From assembly GCF_029227915.1 (NCBI RefSeq), contig NC_079875.1, positions 4,154,001-4,218,000 on the forward strand: 64,000 nucleotides of DNA. The letters run 5' to 3'. The notes below the pieces were generated by a model. That model had not been told where the DNA came from. It made no database searches and saw only the letters and a program-made list of their open reading frames with translations. This document shows positions 34,001 through 45,700 of the stretch, in pieces. The first letter of the stretch is position 1, and each line of letters starts with the position of its first letter. The stretch is from Hydractinia symbiolongicarpus (taxonomy: Eukaryota > Cnidaria > Hydrozoa > Anthoathecata > Hydractiniidae). Made by a program: the position numbers and the translations under genes.

Positions 34001-35172
34001 AACCCGCATACGCCCTAACAATGCCCCCCCCCCCAAAAAAAAAGAAAACGGACACTAATATGATTTAAAAAACTATAAAAATTAAAATAAACTTACTATG
34101 TGGTAGCGAGTTCTTAAAAAAAGGTTTACTTTATAAATAACTTATATATATACTTTACTAACTCCTTTCTCTTCAAGCGCCTGCCAGGCGCCAGGATGCT
34201 TAAATAGACTATTTCTACGATGAAACATTGTTTTTACTCCATATTTTTTTTACCCTGGGGTGCTGGAAATACCACTCTTTTTTAACGAGGGTGCCGATAA
34301 GCCGCATACGCCGTAAAAAGTGCGGGCGTTTTCGGGCGAGTTCGGCGTTTTGAAAAAAATTCAAGTATTTGCCCGAAAAAACCCGCATAGACCCGAACAA
34401 TGCCCGAAAGAAAAAAAAAACAGACACTAATATATGATTCAAAAAAACTATAAAAATTAAAATAAACTTACTATTTCGTAGCGAAGTTGTTAGAAGAACT
34501 GTTTTTGATGGTTTTTGAACAAGTTTACTTTATAAATAGCTTACATATAAACTTTATTAACTCCTTTCTCATCAAGCGCCTTCTTCCCAACCATCCTCCA
34601 CATGGTTTTTTACAAGGAATTGCATTTCGGGAATGTTCCGGGTGAGTTTGGGAAAGTGCGGGCGGTTTCGCGGGGGACAACTGCCAATTTTATTTGAAAA
34701 GTCGCCCGAACTCGCCCGTATATATGCGGGCGTTTGTGGCTTATCGGCACCCTCTTCTTTTTTATAATGTATGTAGCTAGTGGTCGAACTGGCGATATAA
34801 GAGCTGCAGCGGTGATTCTGCTAAAATTTTTCGAGAAATCTGGAGAAAATTTTTTTAATTAATTCAATTAATTTAGATGTATGTCACCTAATTAAGCTGT
34901 ATGATATAGCTTATTAGGGAGATCTCCAAATTAAGCGATACCTAATTAAGAGGATTTCCCTCTGACTGTACCTGACTGTCAGTATGTGCTTCTGAGCTTG
35001 TAGCTATCTCTTTTTAAAGCTCAAATAGATGCACCGTTAATATAATTTTAAAAAAATATGAGTTAAAAAAAGAATGTTACCGATTATAGCTACGAAATGC
35101 TCGAAAAAAGTACTGTTGGAAACACCAAGCTTGCTTTATCAGTCTTCCTTCAAAAACACATGTGGTCGCCAT
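28067..35172 (-). CDS. Mitochondrial transcription termination factor (mTERF) family protein
   Basis: Five minus-strand exons fit in phase: 35081-35172, 32540-32642, 31584-31868, 28859-29083 and 28067-28429, giving 355 residues. Exon 1 starts MATTCVFEGRLIKQAW and is rich in Arg, Phe and Tyr without acidic clusters, a typical mitochondrial presequence. Exons 3-5 carry the helical mTERF repeats (EIQKMLYNKPRVLQVSKNKL, FRSFIRLGIPKDVVKEMVME, LYELVMKHPALLTY, LALFTKFPRVFSASLQRIKE). The C-terminal KERHLFL...TYISENKLRSIV...KDFREFQKLV resembles MTERF3 and MTERF4, which act in mitochondrial transcription and ribosome assembly. The last 25 residues are acidic (IDIEEEKGENF, EDQSVDEETE). AATAAA motifs overlap and follow the stop. 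The exact orthologue (MTERF3 or 4) is not settled. It shares a 277-bp promoter gap with the C2HC finger gene. Confidence 0.88.
29409..30785 (+). mobile_element. Penelope-like retroelement, 5' truncated and frameshifted
   Basis: From about 29409 the translation shows the end of a Penelope reverse transcriptase: FYTQTDGVAMGGPASSVVAE, KRYVDDVFV at about 29632-29658, and FLDTLVKRKNGSISVSVYRK. It continues to FLPFVPGTSKILRRVLRQ and a GIY-YIG-type endonuclease segment (VVYEISCKDCDAVYIGETKR) at about 30210-30270, with the HAEH-like QRVQEHM after it. The frame shifts near 29735 and again near 29885, so it is inactive. The N-terminal RT part is absent. It lies in the large mTERF intron, opposite to the gene's direction. 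Confidence 0.9.
30986..31563. mobile_element. MITE with about 65-bp TIRs, flanked by TTAA
   Basis: Left TTAAAGGGAACCCAAGGCAT and right end (reverse complement TTAAAGGGAAACCAAGATAT) keep about 80% identity for some 65 bp, including AGAGCTTAAAAAGTT. TTAA stands at both borders (30986-30989 and 31560-31563), the target duplication used by piggyBac-type elements. The element ends only about 20 bp from the exon 3 donor of the mTERF gene. Related pieces start at 43691 and probably 50478. Confidence 0.82.
32117..32295 (+). mobile_element. SINE-like sequence
   Basis: TGGTATACTAGTACTGCTGT and GGTTACAGGTTAAGTCTCC are arranged like a tRNA-derived A and B box, followed by a unique body. Weakly supported; only one copy is seen in the window. 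Confidence 0.35.
33916..34182. mobile_element. Left part of a GAGGGTGCCGATAAGCC-type MITE
   Basis: GAGAGTGTCGATAAGCCGAA at 33916 and the following about 265 bp run parallel to the left half of the complete copy at 34287 (shared AAAAATTAAAATAAACTTAC and TTACTTTATAAATA). The right end is missing. The C9 and A9 runs near 34024-34043 are inside it. Confidence 0.75.
34287..34754. mobile_element. MITE with TIRs GAGGGTGCCGATAAGCC
   Basis: GAGGGTGCCGATAAGCCGCA at 34287 matches the reverse complement of the end at 34754 (GAGGGTGCCGATAAGCCACA), with further paired CGGGCGAGTTCGGGCG-type sequence inside. A second, partial copy lies just upstream. Both sit in intron 1 of the mTERF gene. Confidence 0.82.
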
Positions 35173-35449
35173 TTTGTTTTGATTTCTGGTGTACTGGGGA
35201 GCACGAATTTTCGTCGTCAAACGGAGACAGAAAACTTTTGTAAACAAATATGGTGGTTCCTAAGTTTCCCGAACATTGAATATCAGCCAACGATTAATTA
35301 TAGATTATGTATCTATAGCTAGCCTGTGTTGAAAACCATAGATTAAATATAGAAATCTTAATACATGTGTTGAAAGTGTAAAGTTTCAGTTTTAATTAGA
35401 AATATAACTTGACCTGGCAGTTATTTATTTTACCTGACACGAAGAAAAG
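35173..35449. promoter_or_regulatory. Putative bidirectional promoter between mTERF and C2HC finger genes
   Basis: The two start codons (ATG 35172 on minus and ATG 35450 on plus) face away from each other with 277 bp between them. That gap must hold both 5' UTRs and at least the core promoters, unless upstream non-coding exons exist. No clear TATA box was identified. Confidence 0.55.
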
Positions 35450-37213
35450 ATGAATTTTGGTGCAATTAATAACGATAATAACTTTAACAAGAATAGATCT
35501 GGTCCTCCGAAACCTCCTCCGTATGTTATCTGCTATTTATGCGGAAGGAAATATGGGACTAAATCCATAAGTATACATGAACCATCCTGTATTAAAAAGT
35601 GGAAAGCAGAAAACAAAAAGCTGCCAAAACACTTGCGTCGAAAAATGCCAACAAAGCCAGATTATAGTGTTTTATCATCTGGAGATGGCAATGCAGTAGA
35701 TCAGATGAATGAAATGGCATTTAAGGCAGCTCAGGAACAGCTAATTCCTTGTGAATTTTGTGGTAGGACATTTTATCCTGAACGATTACCTGTGCATCAA
35801 CGCTCTTGCACAGCGGATAAACCTGCAGCTGCTCGCCCAAGAACGGTGACAAAGGGTAGAACTGCTCCTCTTGCTCACACTAATCAACAAATTAACCCAA
35901 AGCAGCAGCCTTCTAATGCTAAGTCGGAAACTCTGTCTAAGCACCGCACCTCTAACCAAAAAGTAAAGGAAACCTCAAAAGAAAACTCAAATGGTGGTCC
36001 TACAATGTTATGTGGATTATGTCAGAAACAAGTATCTGTTTCAAATATTCAAGCTCACCTAATGCAATGCAATGAAGAAATGACAAAAAGATTAGTTCAA
36101 AGCGAAGCTCAACATAAAGATCCCCCTCTGCAGAAAGTAGAAAGGCCTAGAACTAGAACCTTACAAAGAGGTCCTTCAAATTCTGACAAAAAAGATGCGG
36201 AGGCTGATTCTAAGAATAATGTAAATCATGCCACTTATGACATTGATTCACCCGATGAAGCCGCACCTCAAAAACATCGCAAGAAATCAATAAATAGAAA
36301 ATTATCCAAAACAAATACCCAAGAGCCCCCTGCAACCACAAACTATCCCACTTATAATGTTGACCCAAATGAACAAGAGAGGGAAGATTTGGTTGAGTGT
36401 CCTCTCTGTAATCGTCGTTTTGCTGCAGACCGCATAGCTAAGCACCAAACTGTTTGCAAAAAAATAGCAACAAAACCAAAAAAGGTTTTTGATGCTTCAA
36501 AGCAAAGGTTGGCAGGAACAGAAGCAGCTCAGTTCTATACCAAAAATAAACAAAAGAGCCAACCTGCTGCTCCCAAATCTAACTGGAGGCAAACACACGA
36601 GGATTTTATAAAATCAATCAGAAATGCTAAAAAGGTTACTGCACATATGGCAAAGGGCGGTAAAGCTTCTGATCTGCCACCACCTCCCCCCTCGTTGAAT
36701 CCAGATTACGTCTATTGCCAACATTGTGACAGGAGATTTAACCCAGAAGTAGCAGAAAGACATATTCCAAGATGCGCCACAATTGTAAACAGACCTAAGC
36801 CACCAAAACAGAAAGCTCTAGATGCATATAAATCGCCCCAGCCTAAGAAGCAACAATCTAAGTCAAACGTAAGTCAATATTGGAATGCACCTAGCAGACA
36901 GAATAACAGAGTGGGCTCATCATATGGGCGCTCAACGCCAAGCAGTAAAACAAAAAATTCGTTTGCTAGTACGACAGGTTATGTTAGTCCGAGATATGAA
37001 GGATACACGTCACCGAGAGACATGAATAACAATCAAAACAGACCCTTATCGAAACGTGGAGTAAAAACAAATCAACGTAATAATAACTTTAGCAATGATC
37101 CTTATAGACCGAAAACATTTTCAGGTGTCGATTACAATAAGCCTCCTACTCGTGGGTATAGCTACAATGCTATGAACCAAACAAATCCTAATATTTTTGG
37201 TGGATATCATTAA
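35450..37213 (+). CDS. Five-finger C2HC zinc-finger protein (ZNF474/ZC2HC1-like)
   Basis: A single ATG frame encodes 587 residues. Five fingers follow C-x2-C-x11-H-x3-C at about residues 28-47 (CYLCGRKYGTKSISIHEPSC), 101-120 (CEFCGRTFYPERLPVHQRSC), 188-207, 317-336 (CPLCNRRFAADRIAKHQTVC) and 423-442. Finger 1 and the following KKLPKHLRRKMPTKP closely resemble vertebrate ZNF474, while the multi-finger layout resembles ZC2HC1A-C. Between the fingers and in the C-terminal 130 residues the chain is basic, Gln/Asn/Ser-rich and likely disordered. Polyproline runs occur (GPPKPPP, PPPPPS). The molecular function of this family is little known; several members are linked to testis or ciliated cells. 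AATAAA lies 340 bp past the stop. Confidence 0.9.
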   Translation: MNFGAINNDNNFNKNRSGPPKPPPYVICYLCGRKYGTKSISIHEPSCIKKWKAENKKLPKHLRRKMPTKPDYSVLSSGDGNAVDQMNEMAFKAAQEQLIPCEFCGRTFYPERLPVHQRSCTADKPAAARPRTVTKGRTAPLAHTNQQINPKQQPSNAKSETLSKHRTSNQKVKETSKENSNGGPTMLCGLCQKQVSVSNIQAHLMQCNEEMTKRLVQSEAQHKDPPLQKVERPRTRTLQRGPSNSDKKDAEADSKNNVNHATYDIDSPDEAAPQKHRKKSINRKLSKTNTQEPPATTNYPTYNVDPNEQEREDLVECPLCNRRFAADRIAKHQTVCKKIATKPKKVFDASKQRLAGTEAAQFYTKNKQKSQPAAPKSNWRQTHEDFIKSIRNAKKVTAHMAKGGKASDLPPPPPSLNPDYVYCQHCDRRFNPEVAERHIPRCATIVNRPKPPKQKALDAYKSPQPKKQQSKSNVSQYWNAPSRQNNRVGSSYGRSTPSSKTKNSFASTTGYVSPRYEGYTSPRDMNNNQNRPLSKRGVKTNQRNNNFSNDPYRPKTFSGVDYNKPPTRGYSYNAMNQTNPNIFGGYH

Positions 37214-37552
37214 AGAGTCGTTCATTTTTCAAAATTGAAGAGAAGCATCAAGCAGGTAGTAGATAACATTGATTCTGCTTAAAAAGAATGCCATTAGGTT
37301 ATACTTGACTAACAACTGATTTTTAATATGACTGTTTTTATTGAAGATTTTTCAACGTCTATTATAACTTGAATTTTTATCTTTCGTATCCACCTAATTT
37401 TAATTCACCTTGATTTTTTTTTATTTGAAGAGCACAAACTTTCGTAGAAATTTTAAAGTTTTTTCTCTCTAAAACAACAACAACAACAACATTTCGACAC
37501 TGAACATGTGAAACACTAACTCCGAGCATGATAAGGGTGCATTTGAACTTTA

Positions 37553-37558
37553 AATAAA
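37553..37558 (+). terminator. Polyadenylation signal AATAAA
   Basis: It lies about 340 bp downstream of the C2HC finger gene's stop codon, after an (AAC)n run near 37470-37491. It is the first canonical signal seen on that strand. Confidence 0.5.
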
Positions 37559-37559
37559 G

Positions 37560-39726
37560 TATTTTAATTTTTATATGCTCAGTAGTATAAAATCACGACA
37601 ATTCGATATATAGAGTGAGTATTTTGAGTTTTTATACGTATACATCCTTATAACACTGTGGCTAATATTTTTATAAATAAATGGAAAACATTTCTTGAAA
37701 TTTGTATATACGAAAAATCATGTAATCCTGAAAGTTCGATTACAATCGTAATACCTTACCGGAAGAAACGAATTCGGAAGAAAGAAATAATTGATACCTG
37801 GTTTTTTCAAACAAAGATGTTTTATTCTGCATTTTACTTTTTTTCAACTTGTTTGCAATATTCACGTAAAATTAGTACAAAATTCACTTTAGACATGGAA
37901 TATAAGCAAAACAATAGCTATTTAAGGTACTAATTCGCGATCTATTATCTTGAAATTTAAATTAAAATGTGCGCATTCGCAATTTTTTATTCCGCGTTTT
38001 GCACAATTCTTGAAATCATATTTACAAATTCTTGCAATATTTTCTTTTGCAAACAATTTCTTCCCTAAAAATAATTTCTGGATAAAACTACTGGAAATTT
38101 TGAATCTTTCTATACGATTTCTTTCACGCTTTTGATATTACCACTTAAAGCTAAAATTTACCAACAACCTTCAACCTTAAAGATATCAGACAGTAAGGGT
38201 CAAAACAATTTTTTTCTACTTTTATTTTAACCTCCCTCCCAGGACTAGCGTTTTGTGGTAGAAGGATACTCTTCGCGAAAGTATGTTTTGGAACATCCCT
38301 TGTAAAAAAAAGTTTCATACAAAATTAAAAAATATTTTTCACACGAAAAAAAAGTTTCTGCTTTATAACGGAATTGTGATTAAAATAAAAGTCTGATTTT
38401 ATTGACAAAACCTTTTACGGCCATTTTATTGAAAACAGATTTAGTACGAAAATTAAACGCAAAGCGTTTTGCGTGCGAAATACGTTGATGACGTAAACAT
38501 TAGTATGAACGGCATGTATTCAAAACTTGTTTTGTATTCCACCTAACGAGAACTTCAATGAGCTAGAATATTCGATGAATTAACCTAGACCGTTCAAAGA
38601 TTTTGGTAGCCTGGATTTAATGCACGGAGTATATTGTGGAGTATGCCGTTAAATTTTGCATTATTTAGATTTAGCCGTTACTGCAATTATGCAATTACGT
38701 CATGAAAATAAATTATCTCGTTGACAAGTTTGTGCGGAAATACAAAAAAAAAACAATATTAGTGTTCCACCATTTTTAGGTATCATTTTAATCTATCCAC
38801 TTTCAGATGTACCGCGCCCTTTGTTTTAGCAAGCACTCTCTCTTTCGCTACACTTGATCAACGTGTTCAGAAAAAAATTCTATTAACTCAAATAACGCTG
38901 TCATATTAAGAATCATAAAAGTAAAAAACGTTCCATATGTCAGGGGGTGAAAAAGGCCATGTGTTGAGGAAAAACAAACAAACAAACAATACATGTGTAG
39001 ATGACTATTCTAAATCATATCGATATAAATATCCAAAATGTGTACATGAAGCCATACAGAGTAACTAACTAATCGAGATATGAAGGTTATCAGAACTGGA
39101 TAACTAGATAAGCTTCGGTATTACTTATTGATTTGAATTTCTAAGAGCATTCAAAACGATCAAAAATCCTCCCAGTGCAAAATTACAATATACAATATAA
39201 ATTATCATGATTAAAATATATATAAGATCAAAATATTAAAAATATATTAATGGTTTCTATTTATACACATAATTATATCAAAATTTATATTTTATAAATT
39301 TTTTAAAGCTTCTAACAAATCATTCGTTGTGTGATTTTTTTTATAAACATACTGCTAGAAACATATTCATTTTCCAAAAAAGAAATCATATGCTACAAAT
39401 AATTTAGATGCTTAAACCAGTAGATATCTTACTGTATTTAAAAGACATGTCTTAGAAGCTCTGTTTTAAGAAAATGAGCGCGTATTGGTGAAATATATTG
39501 AGGCTATCGCAAACCATTACAACACGTTATGTCAACGTACCGAAATTCAGTTTTTAACACTGTTAACTATTTTGATAAAAATTTACAAATACATTACCTG
39601 TACCCCGCCAAACAAAAAATAAAGTTATGCATGCATCATAGACATTTCGTGCGTTTACCATGGTTAAATATAAACATGTGGTTTTTAAATAAATAAATAA
39701 GGGTAGTGTGACCAAGCACCTCGCTC
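37560..39726. other. AT-rich intergenic DNA between convergent genes
   Basis: The C2HC finger gene (+) and the kinesin gene (-) converge here. I see only AT-rich sequence with short A and T runs and CAAA microsatellite-like patches near 38968. The open frame at 37658-37933 lacks any family signature. Confidence 0.55.
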
Positions 39727-39777
39727 TTATTCGTCTTCGTCATCAACTTTTTCACCTTTCTTCAATTTCGAGATAAT
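39727..39777 (-). other. Kinesin C-terminal tail, candidate calmodulin-binding helix
   Basis: The last exon continues EIARLKG from the exon before with [16 protein letters not shown]. The joined region is a basic amphipathic helix followed by an acidic end. Plant KCBP has the same layout right after its motor, where the basic helix binds calmodulin and turns the motor off in calcium. The binding function here is inference. Confidence 0.6.
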
Positions 39778-42700
39778 CTACAAAATAACAAAAAATAATC
39801 AACGAACGTCACTATCTATTCTATATATTTTTTTACTCCACTGTCAAAAGAATTGCAACCGCAAACAAACCATTCGGCAATACGTTTAAAAAACAAACAA
39901 ATAACAATTTAACATGTACATGCAATATTTTGTCATGGCTCGTCGGATAACTTATTCTAACTGTGCATGGTTCAACTCAGAATTCTGATAAATAGGGGCG
40001 TGTGTAATCGCATGTTGGTAACTTTTTGTCACACATAGTGTGTTCGTTTGCAACTTATAATTCTGACGACCTTGATTGTAATGCACAAAACTGCACTGTT
40101 TCAATTTCACTATATACAGATGGTTATAAAAACTAATTTGCAGGCAAAAAGATATCGGCGCTAGGTGAAGCAAGGTCTTTTTTAGCAGATTTTTTCGAAG
40201 GCAAACAAATAACCATCTATCAGAAGGTATCCATCTACATTCGATAATAGACCTCCCTTTAGCAAGTTCTAGCATCTTTTTTCCTGCCACGCAGTTGCTA
40301 GACCTTAAAGAATTTGTCGGGCAAAATGTAACGTCGTGATCAGAGTACAGATCGTAGGGTATATTGTCAGTTCAAAATGACCAAACTGATGAACTGTAGT
40401 AAGCCTTGAATCTAAAATAACGTTGCTAGTTAACATATCGTCCACATAAAAGATATCGTTACAGGAACGTAGCTTTTAAAATCACAAATCGTTAACGGTA
40501 TCTGGTCTATTACAAAAAAAACTTACTCCTTTCAATCTTGCAATTTCTTTGTTATCAGAATTCTTACTTGCATCATTTGTGATAAGTTTCACACGCGAAG
40601 CATATCTAAATAAAACATACGCGAATAGCATATTTTTTAAGGCAAGAAAAAAAAAAAGATAAACGGGATCCCTGTAAAGACTTCTTACCCATGTATTATA
40701 AAAAAACAGTTCGATTTCCACCAAGGGAAAAGATTTGGGAAAATAAAACTGATACTTTTCACAATAATTTCGCCACTACGCTCCGTTGCACAACTTAATT
40801 TTAGAGTTACTGTTATTTATGTAATCTATCTAAGGGCCAGAACTACGAAACATTGCACGATGCACGAGTTTATGAAGGCAACACTATAAAAATGACAAGT
40901 TAGTTTTGTTTAAGACGGAAATCCTGCTAGCCAGACCACACTACACTACTTTGTTTCCAGGTTGCTTCTAGCAATTCATACTTACGTTAGTGATGTCACA
41001 GTTTCATCAGCATTGTAGTCAGCAGGTGAAATATTGACAAACATCAACGTTTTCGCATTTCCACCTGTGAATACAAAAATAAAGAGAAATATAAAGAGGC
41101 TAATAAGAACTAAGGTTTCATCATCCGCTCAATAGAGATTTAAGGAAACAGCACGTCTATTATAAAACTATAACTAAAAACTAAAGGCAGCTTACCGAAA
41201 GTTAACAAAAACGAATCGGTGGAAGTACATATATAAAACATGCGACTAAAATTCTACAATTCCAGATAATAACTAAAAAATCATTTTCCACAAGTTTTAA
41301 TTAACTAGTATAAAACTAATTGGACATTTTACAGTGCTCAAGTTTTACGAATGTTTGTTTTCTCTTCTTCTTTTGTTTACATTTTAGCTGGTCAAACCGG
41401 TCACGTGATCGATATAAGTTAATATAAACGTCAGACTATACATCATTGATCGGTACAAAAAGTAAGTAGTGCACGTGTTTACCTAAAGAATCTTGCATCA
41501 ATAACGTGAGTTTGTTATTACGGTATGGTATAAACGACTGTTCACTCGATAACGCGGAAATCACATCGCCCAAAGCACTCAAACTTTTATTGATTGATTG
41601 AGCTTCCTAAAAATACGTATATAAGACGGTGTCGAATATACAGTAGTAAAACTTCAAAATCATGGCTGTAGTATTCCCTTATCTTTCATACACAACTTTA
41701 CTCTTGAATATAACATAGTAATAAACTAGTGCTTTTAAATCACCACTCAAGCTCAAAAGTTCACAAGCAGAATAATATACAATGGAAATATACGTTAGTA
41801 TTTCCTCAAATTAATTTCTTTTTTGAATAACAATACTTCTTGGATACGTCTGCATGTATTAAATTGTATAGTTGAAGTATTTATATACAAGTTTCATGTG
41901 ATTCAACAGCAGAATTGTTAAACATCGAGACAAGCTTACTTTCAACTGCTCAGGTGTGGCGCCTGTCTTCGCAGCTCTTTCTGAGCCAGCCAAATCTACC
42001 AAACTCAGCTAAATATAAATAAATTAAAAATTAATTATAAAAAACCCGAGATAGTTGACTAGAAGTGCAAACTGCAAATTTACAAGAACGTTTGTTTAAA
42101 CAATTAAAAGATGACAGTAAACATATTTCTAATAAACCCTCTGAGACTCCATTCTACTGCAGAAAACTGTCGATGAAACGGTGACTAATCAAGGCTAAAT
42201 TTATTATTACTAGTCGAAAGACTGCGGTAAAATGCACGGGAATTCGCCCGTCGCTACTCGGGGCTACCATTTTGACTGACAGACAGACAAAAAGATATAC
42301 ATAAAAATTAAAAATCACCATTACCTTCCCTTTTACCACAGCGCCTGAAGTTAAGTTTGTACTTTCAATGATGATACTTAAAATCAAGTGAGACCTGGAA
42401 CTTTCCGAATTCATTTTAGTTGAAGCAATATGTCTTGATGATGACCCCTCTTCAAATATTTGCATCAATTCTTCAGCATTAGTAGCGTCTCTGATGACAG
42501 CGCCTGACACAACGACCATACCCTAAATTACAACACTATCTCACTCATGATGTAAGTGTACAGTCATGTAAAGAATGCAGAGAAATAATAGATGATGGAG
42601 TGGCATGGTGTCTGCGCTCAGTCTTGGTGTGCAAACGTCATTTTAAATTTGCAAATTTCGCGTTTTAGGTTTTGTTCGACAAAAGCAGTGTAAATATAAT

Positions 42701-45700
42701 AATAATAACATTGCAATATATTCTACAACTCTGATTGGCCAGAAGTTTTCCTTGCCTTTTGTATAATAAATCTAGTGCACATGCGCTATCTTTATAAAAA
42801 AAATAATTGGGGAAGCTCAAAAGAAGAAGGTATACTAAAGTTGCAGTGCAACGTTGTCAAAACTTTAACACAACAACAATTGATTGGTTAAAAAAATTAT
42901 CATCCAAACTAACTTCTCCGTATCAGATGATTAAATTTACCGTTTCTAAAGAATACGCATCTCATAGAACCCTTGATGATAGAAATGTAAAAAAATACAT
43001 GAAAATTTTTATTGAGTAAATCATTATTGAATTAATAAATAAATAAACCTTTTTATCTTTTTTAATGTCAAGTCTAGCAGGATCCTTCTTGTTACCAAAC
43101 AAATCGATCAAATTGTCACGATACAGCTCCATCATATACATTTGCGTCGTAAATGAAAACTTTTTCCTGAAAAAATTATGCAGAAAATGCAATGAAAAGC
43201 ATACAGTCGCTGTCTGTCTTCTCTACTAACCTTCCCTTATTTTACTCCTGTTTTACATTTAAGATGATTAAGAAAAATGTACAAAATCAAAATAGTCCTC
43301 TACGTATCGGAAAAGTTATAGCGGACGTCATTTTAAGGTCCCAATACCCATCAGAATTGATCTCAAACAAGCAACCAAACAAGCAAGCCAAAAAACCTAC
43401 AAGCAAACAAACAAGTTAATTTTCATACTTATTTTCTTCAATTAGTTCATAGATAGCTTTAAAAGCACGTGGAGCGATACCAGGCGACTTTTGTTCTTTA
43501 TCACCAATCATGGTGTAAGTTTTACCAGAGCCTGTCTGTCCATATGCAAAAATACACACATTATAACCATCCACAGCTGATTGGATAAGATTCTAAAAGT
43601 AGGAAATTTTCCGTACAAAAGTGTTTTGAGGTAATTTTAGTAGAACTGTCTGTTATCATGCCAGTAAGGAAAAAATGCTTAGATAATGACTTAAAGGGAA
43701 CTTGAGGTATAAAAATTTACATTGGACTTATATTATAGAGTTTAAAAAGTTGGTTAACAAGTCTATTTTTTAAAAAGCTCTTTTATTTTCAATAGAATTA
43801 GTGTATTGAATTTTTCAAAACTATAAAACAACATGAACACCATTAATCTTACAAATTGACTTGTTTCCGACTTGTCACTTACGTAACTTTCGGGCTGAGA
43901 TATTCCTATACTTGCCTGCTTACTTTCCAAAGATTATTACACGACATCAGAAACGACAAACGAGACAGACAAATTGAATGAACTTACATTTGTGTCTTCG
44001 AACACTTTTTCTTGAGAGAGATCTGGTGTAAACACAGCATCGTATTGGAAATCTTTTGGTCCACGGTTCGTCTGTATCACAAGAGAATATTCGTCTGGTG
44101 AAGATACTATGTTGTGGTTACCCTACAAAAGAAAATGATGTAAATAAAAAAAGTATGCAAATATGTTGAAGGGACAATGCCATACCAATAATGACAGTTT
44201 AGTTGATAGACAAGTCAACGGAAAGTGTGTAACGCGTAAAAAGTCTGGGTTTAATTCCTGATATTGCCAGCTTAGCCTAAAGTACTACAGATTGGGTAAG
44301 CTGATCAATGCAGTAAAATTGGAACCTGAAAATGTGTGTGCTGACACTATGACAGCAATATTGCGCTCCTGATATAGCGCGAGGTAGACCCCGTAACGAT
44401 ACACACATGTTTATAATAATAGCCAAAATCTGTTTGGTTAAGCATAGGATCATTGCGGATGCAAACAGCAAATAATATGCTGACAGCGAACGCATTTTTC
44501 CACAGGTTAACGACTATTTATTAAATATTGTTGTGAATTCATTTGAATGCGTCATCTTTCATAACAGATTACTGTGTATAGAAAACTATACTTACACGTT
44601 CCAGTTCTGATCTGCTCAAGGGACGTGCACGCGCATAAACTCTTATTTTACCCTTCATATCTTCAACCATGTTGTAATATTTTTTTCGCAGAATCTAAAA
44701 TCGAAGAAGATAAACGGATGTCTTTACAAAACATAAAGGTGAAGAGATATACATAGTATATTTTCAACATGATTACAAAATTCTTTGGTTAATGGTGTAT
44801 CAAAAAACACATCCAACAAGTTGCATAGTATTCTATGTATCTGCATATCGTACGCTTTCCATAAACTATATTTCCAGTTTTTGTTTTCAGCGATTACATT
44901 AGGGTTTCACTACACCCCAAGTGATTTTTTTCTAGTGGTTGTTATACCCGAAGTGAAATTTCCCGACGCTTTAAAGTGAAGATCAGTAAAATAAGTGCTA
45001 CTGGCACGTGCAGTTATCATATAAAATGTGCAAGCTGAACTCAAATTAATTTGAGCCTTAGTTATTCAACTTTCTTAATTTGAATGAAGTCGAACCTTCT
45101 CTTACCCTTTCGCTGTTAAAGTTCTCTGCAAGAGTTTTATTTTCTTCTGTTAATTCTTTATTACTCTTACTCAGGTCAGCCACCTTTTCAGCTGCCTCAA
45201 TTCCCTCCTTTGCTGCAACACTCAGTTTTGCAATTTCATCTTTATCTCGTTTAACATCAGCAGTAAGTTCATCCACCTCCTATAATACATTAGTTGTATT
45301 AATCAATGCAACAGTTAGAAAATAACCCTTCCCTTAAACATATTTCTTAAGAAATCAAAAAAATGAACATAGAAAATCAAAATACAAACCTTCTTAAGAT
45401 TGGTGGATTCTTCTTTAGTTTTTTCAAGATCTTCTTTTAGCTTGGCTGTCTTTTTTTGCTCACTTTCAAACTTCTTCTGCAAGTCTGTAGAAAGAAAAAA
45501 TAATTTAAACATCAATGACTTATCAAGATCGCAACAAGGAAGCCAAAAAAAACTCCCAAAAAATAAAAGAAGGAAACACTCTACGAAACAAACAATAAAA
45601 AACAAAAAACAATTAAACAAACAACTAAACGATCTAATAAAATCCTCTAAAAACAAACATATCACCAAGGCCAGCACACAAAGTACCCAAACAAACAAAT

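Larger units (their letters stand above)
40527..44694 (-). other. Kinesin motor domain exons
   Basis: Exons, in transcript order: 44596-44694 (neck and [12 protein letters not shown]), 43988-44122, 43429-43592 (P-loop GQTGSGKT), 43049-43166 ([16 protein letters not shown]), 42325-42522 (switch I SSRSH), 41940-42008 (switch II DLAGSE), 41483-41606 ([14 protein letters not shown]), 40986-41064 ([10 protein letters not shown]) and 40527-40605 (YASRVKLI). All nucleotide-binding motifs are intact. The two-part codons at the exon joins agree, for example AA|G between 43429 and 43166. Confidence 0.93.

Noticed and set aside
35074-35322. Plus-strand frame of 82 codons
   Set aside because: Antisense to mTERF exon 1, which has a mitochondrial presequence and matching splice phase.
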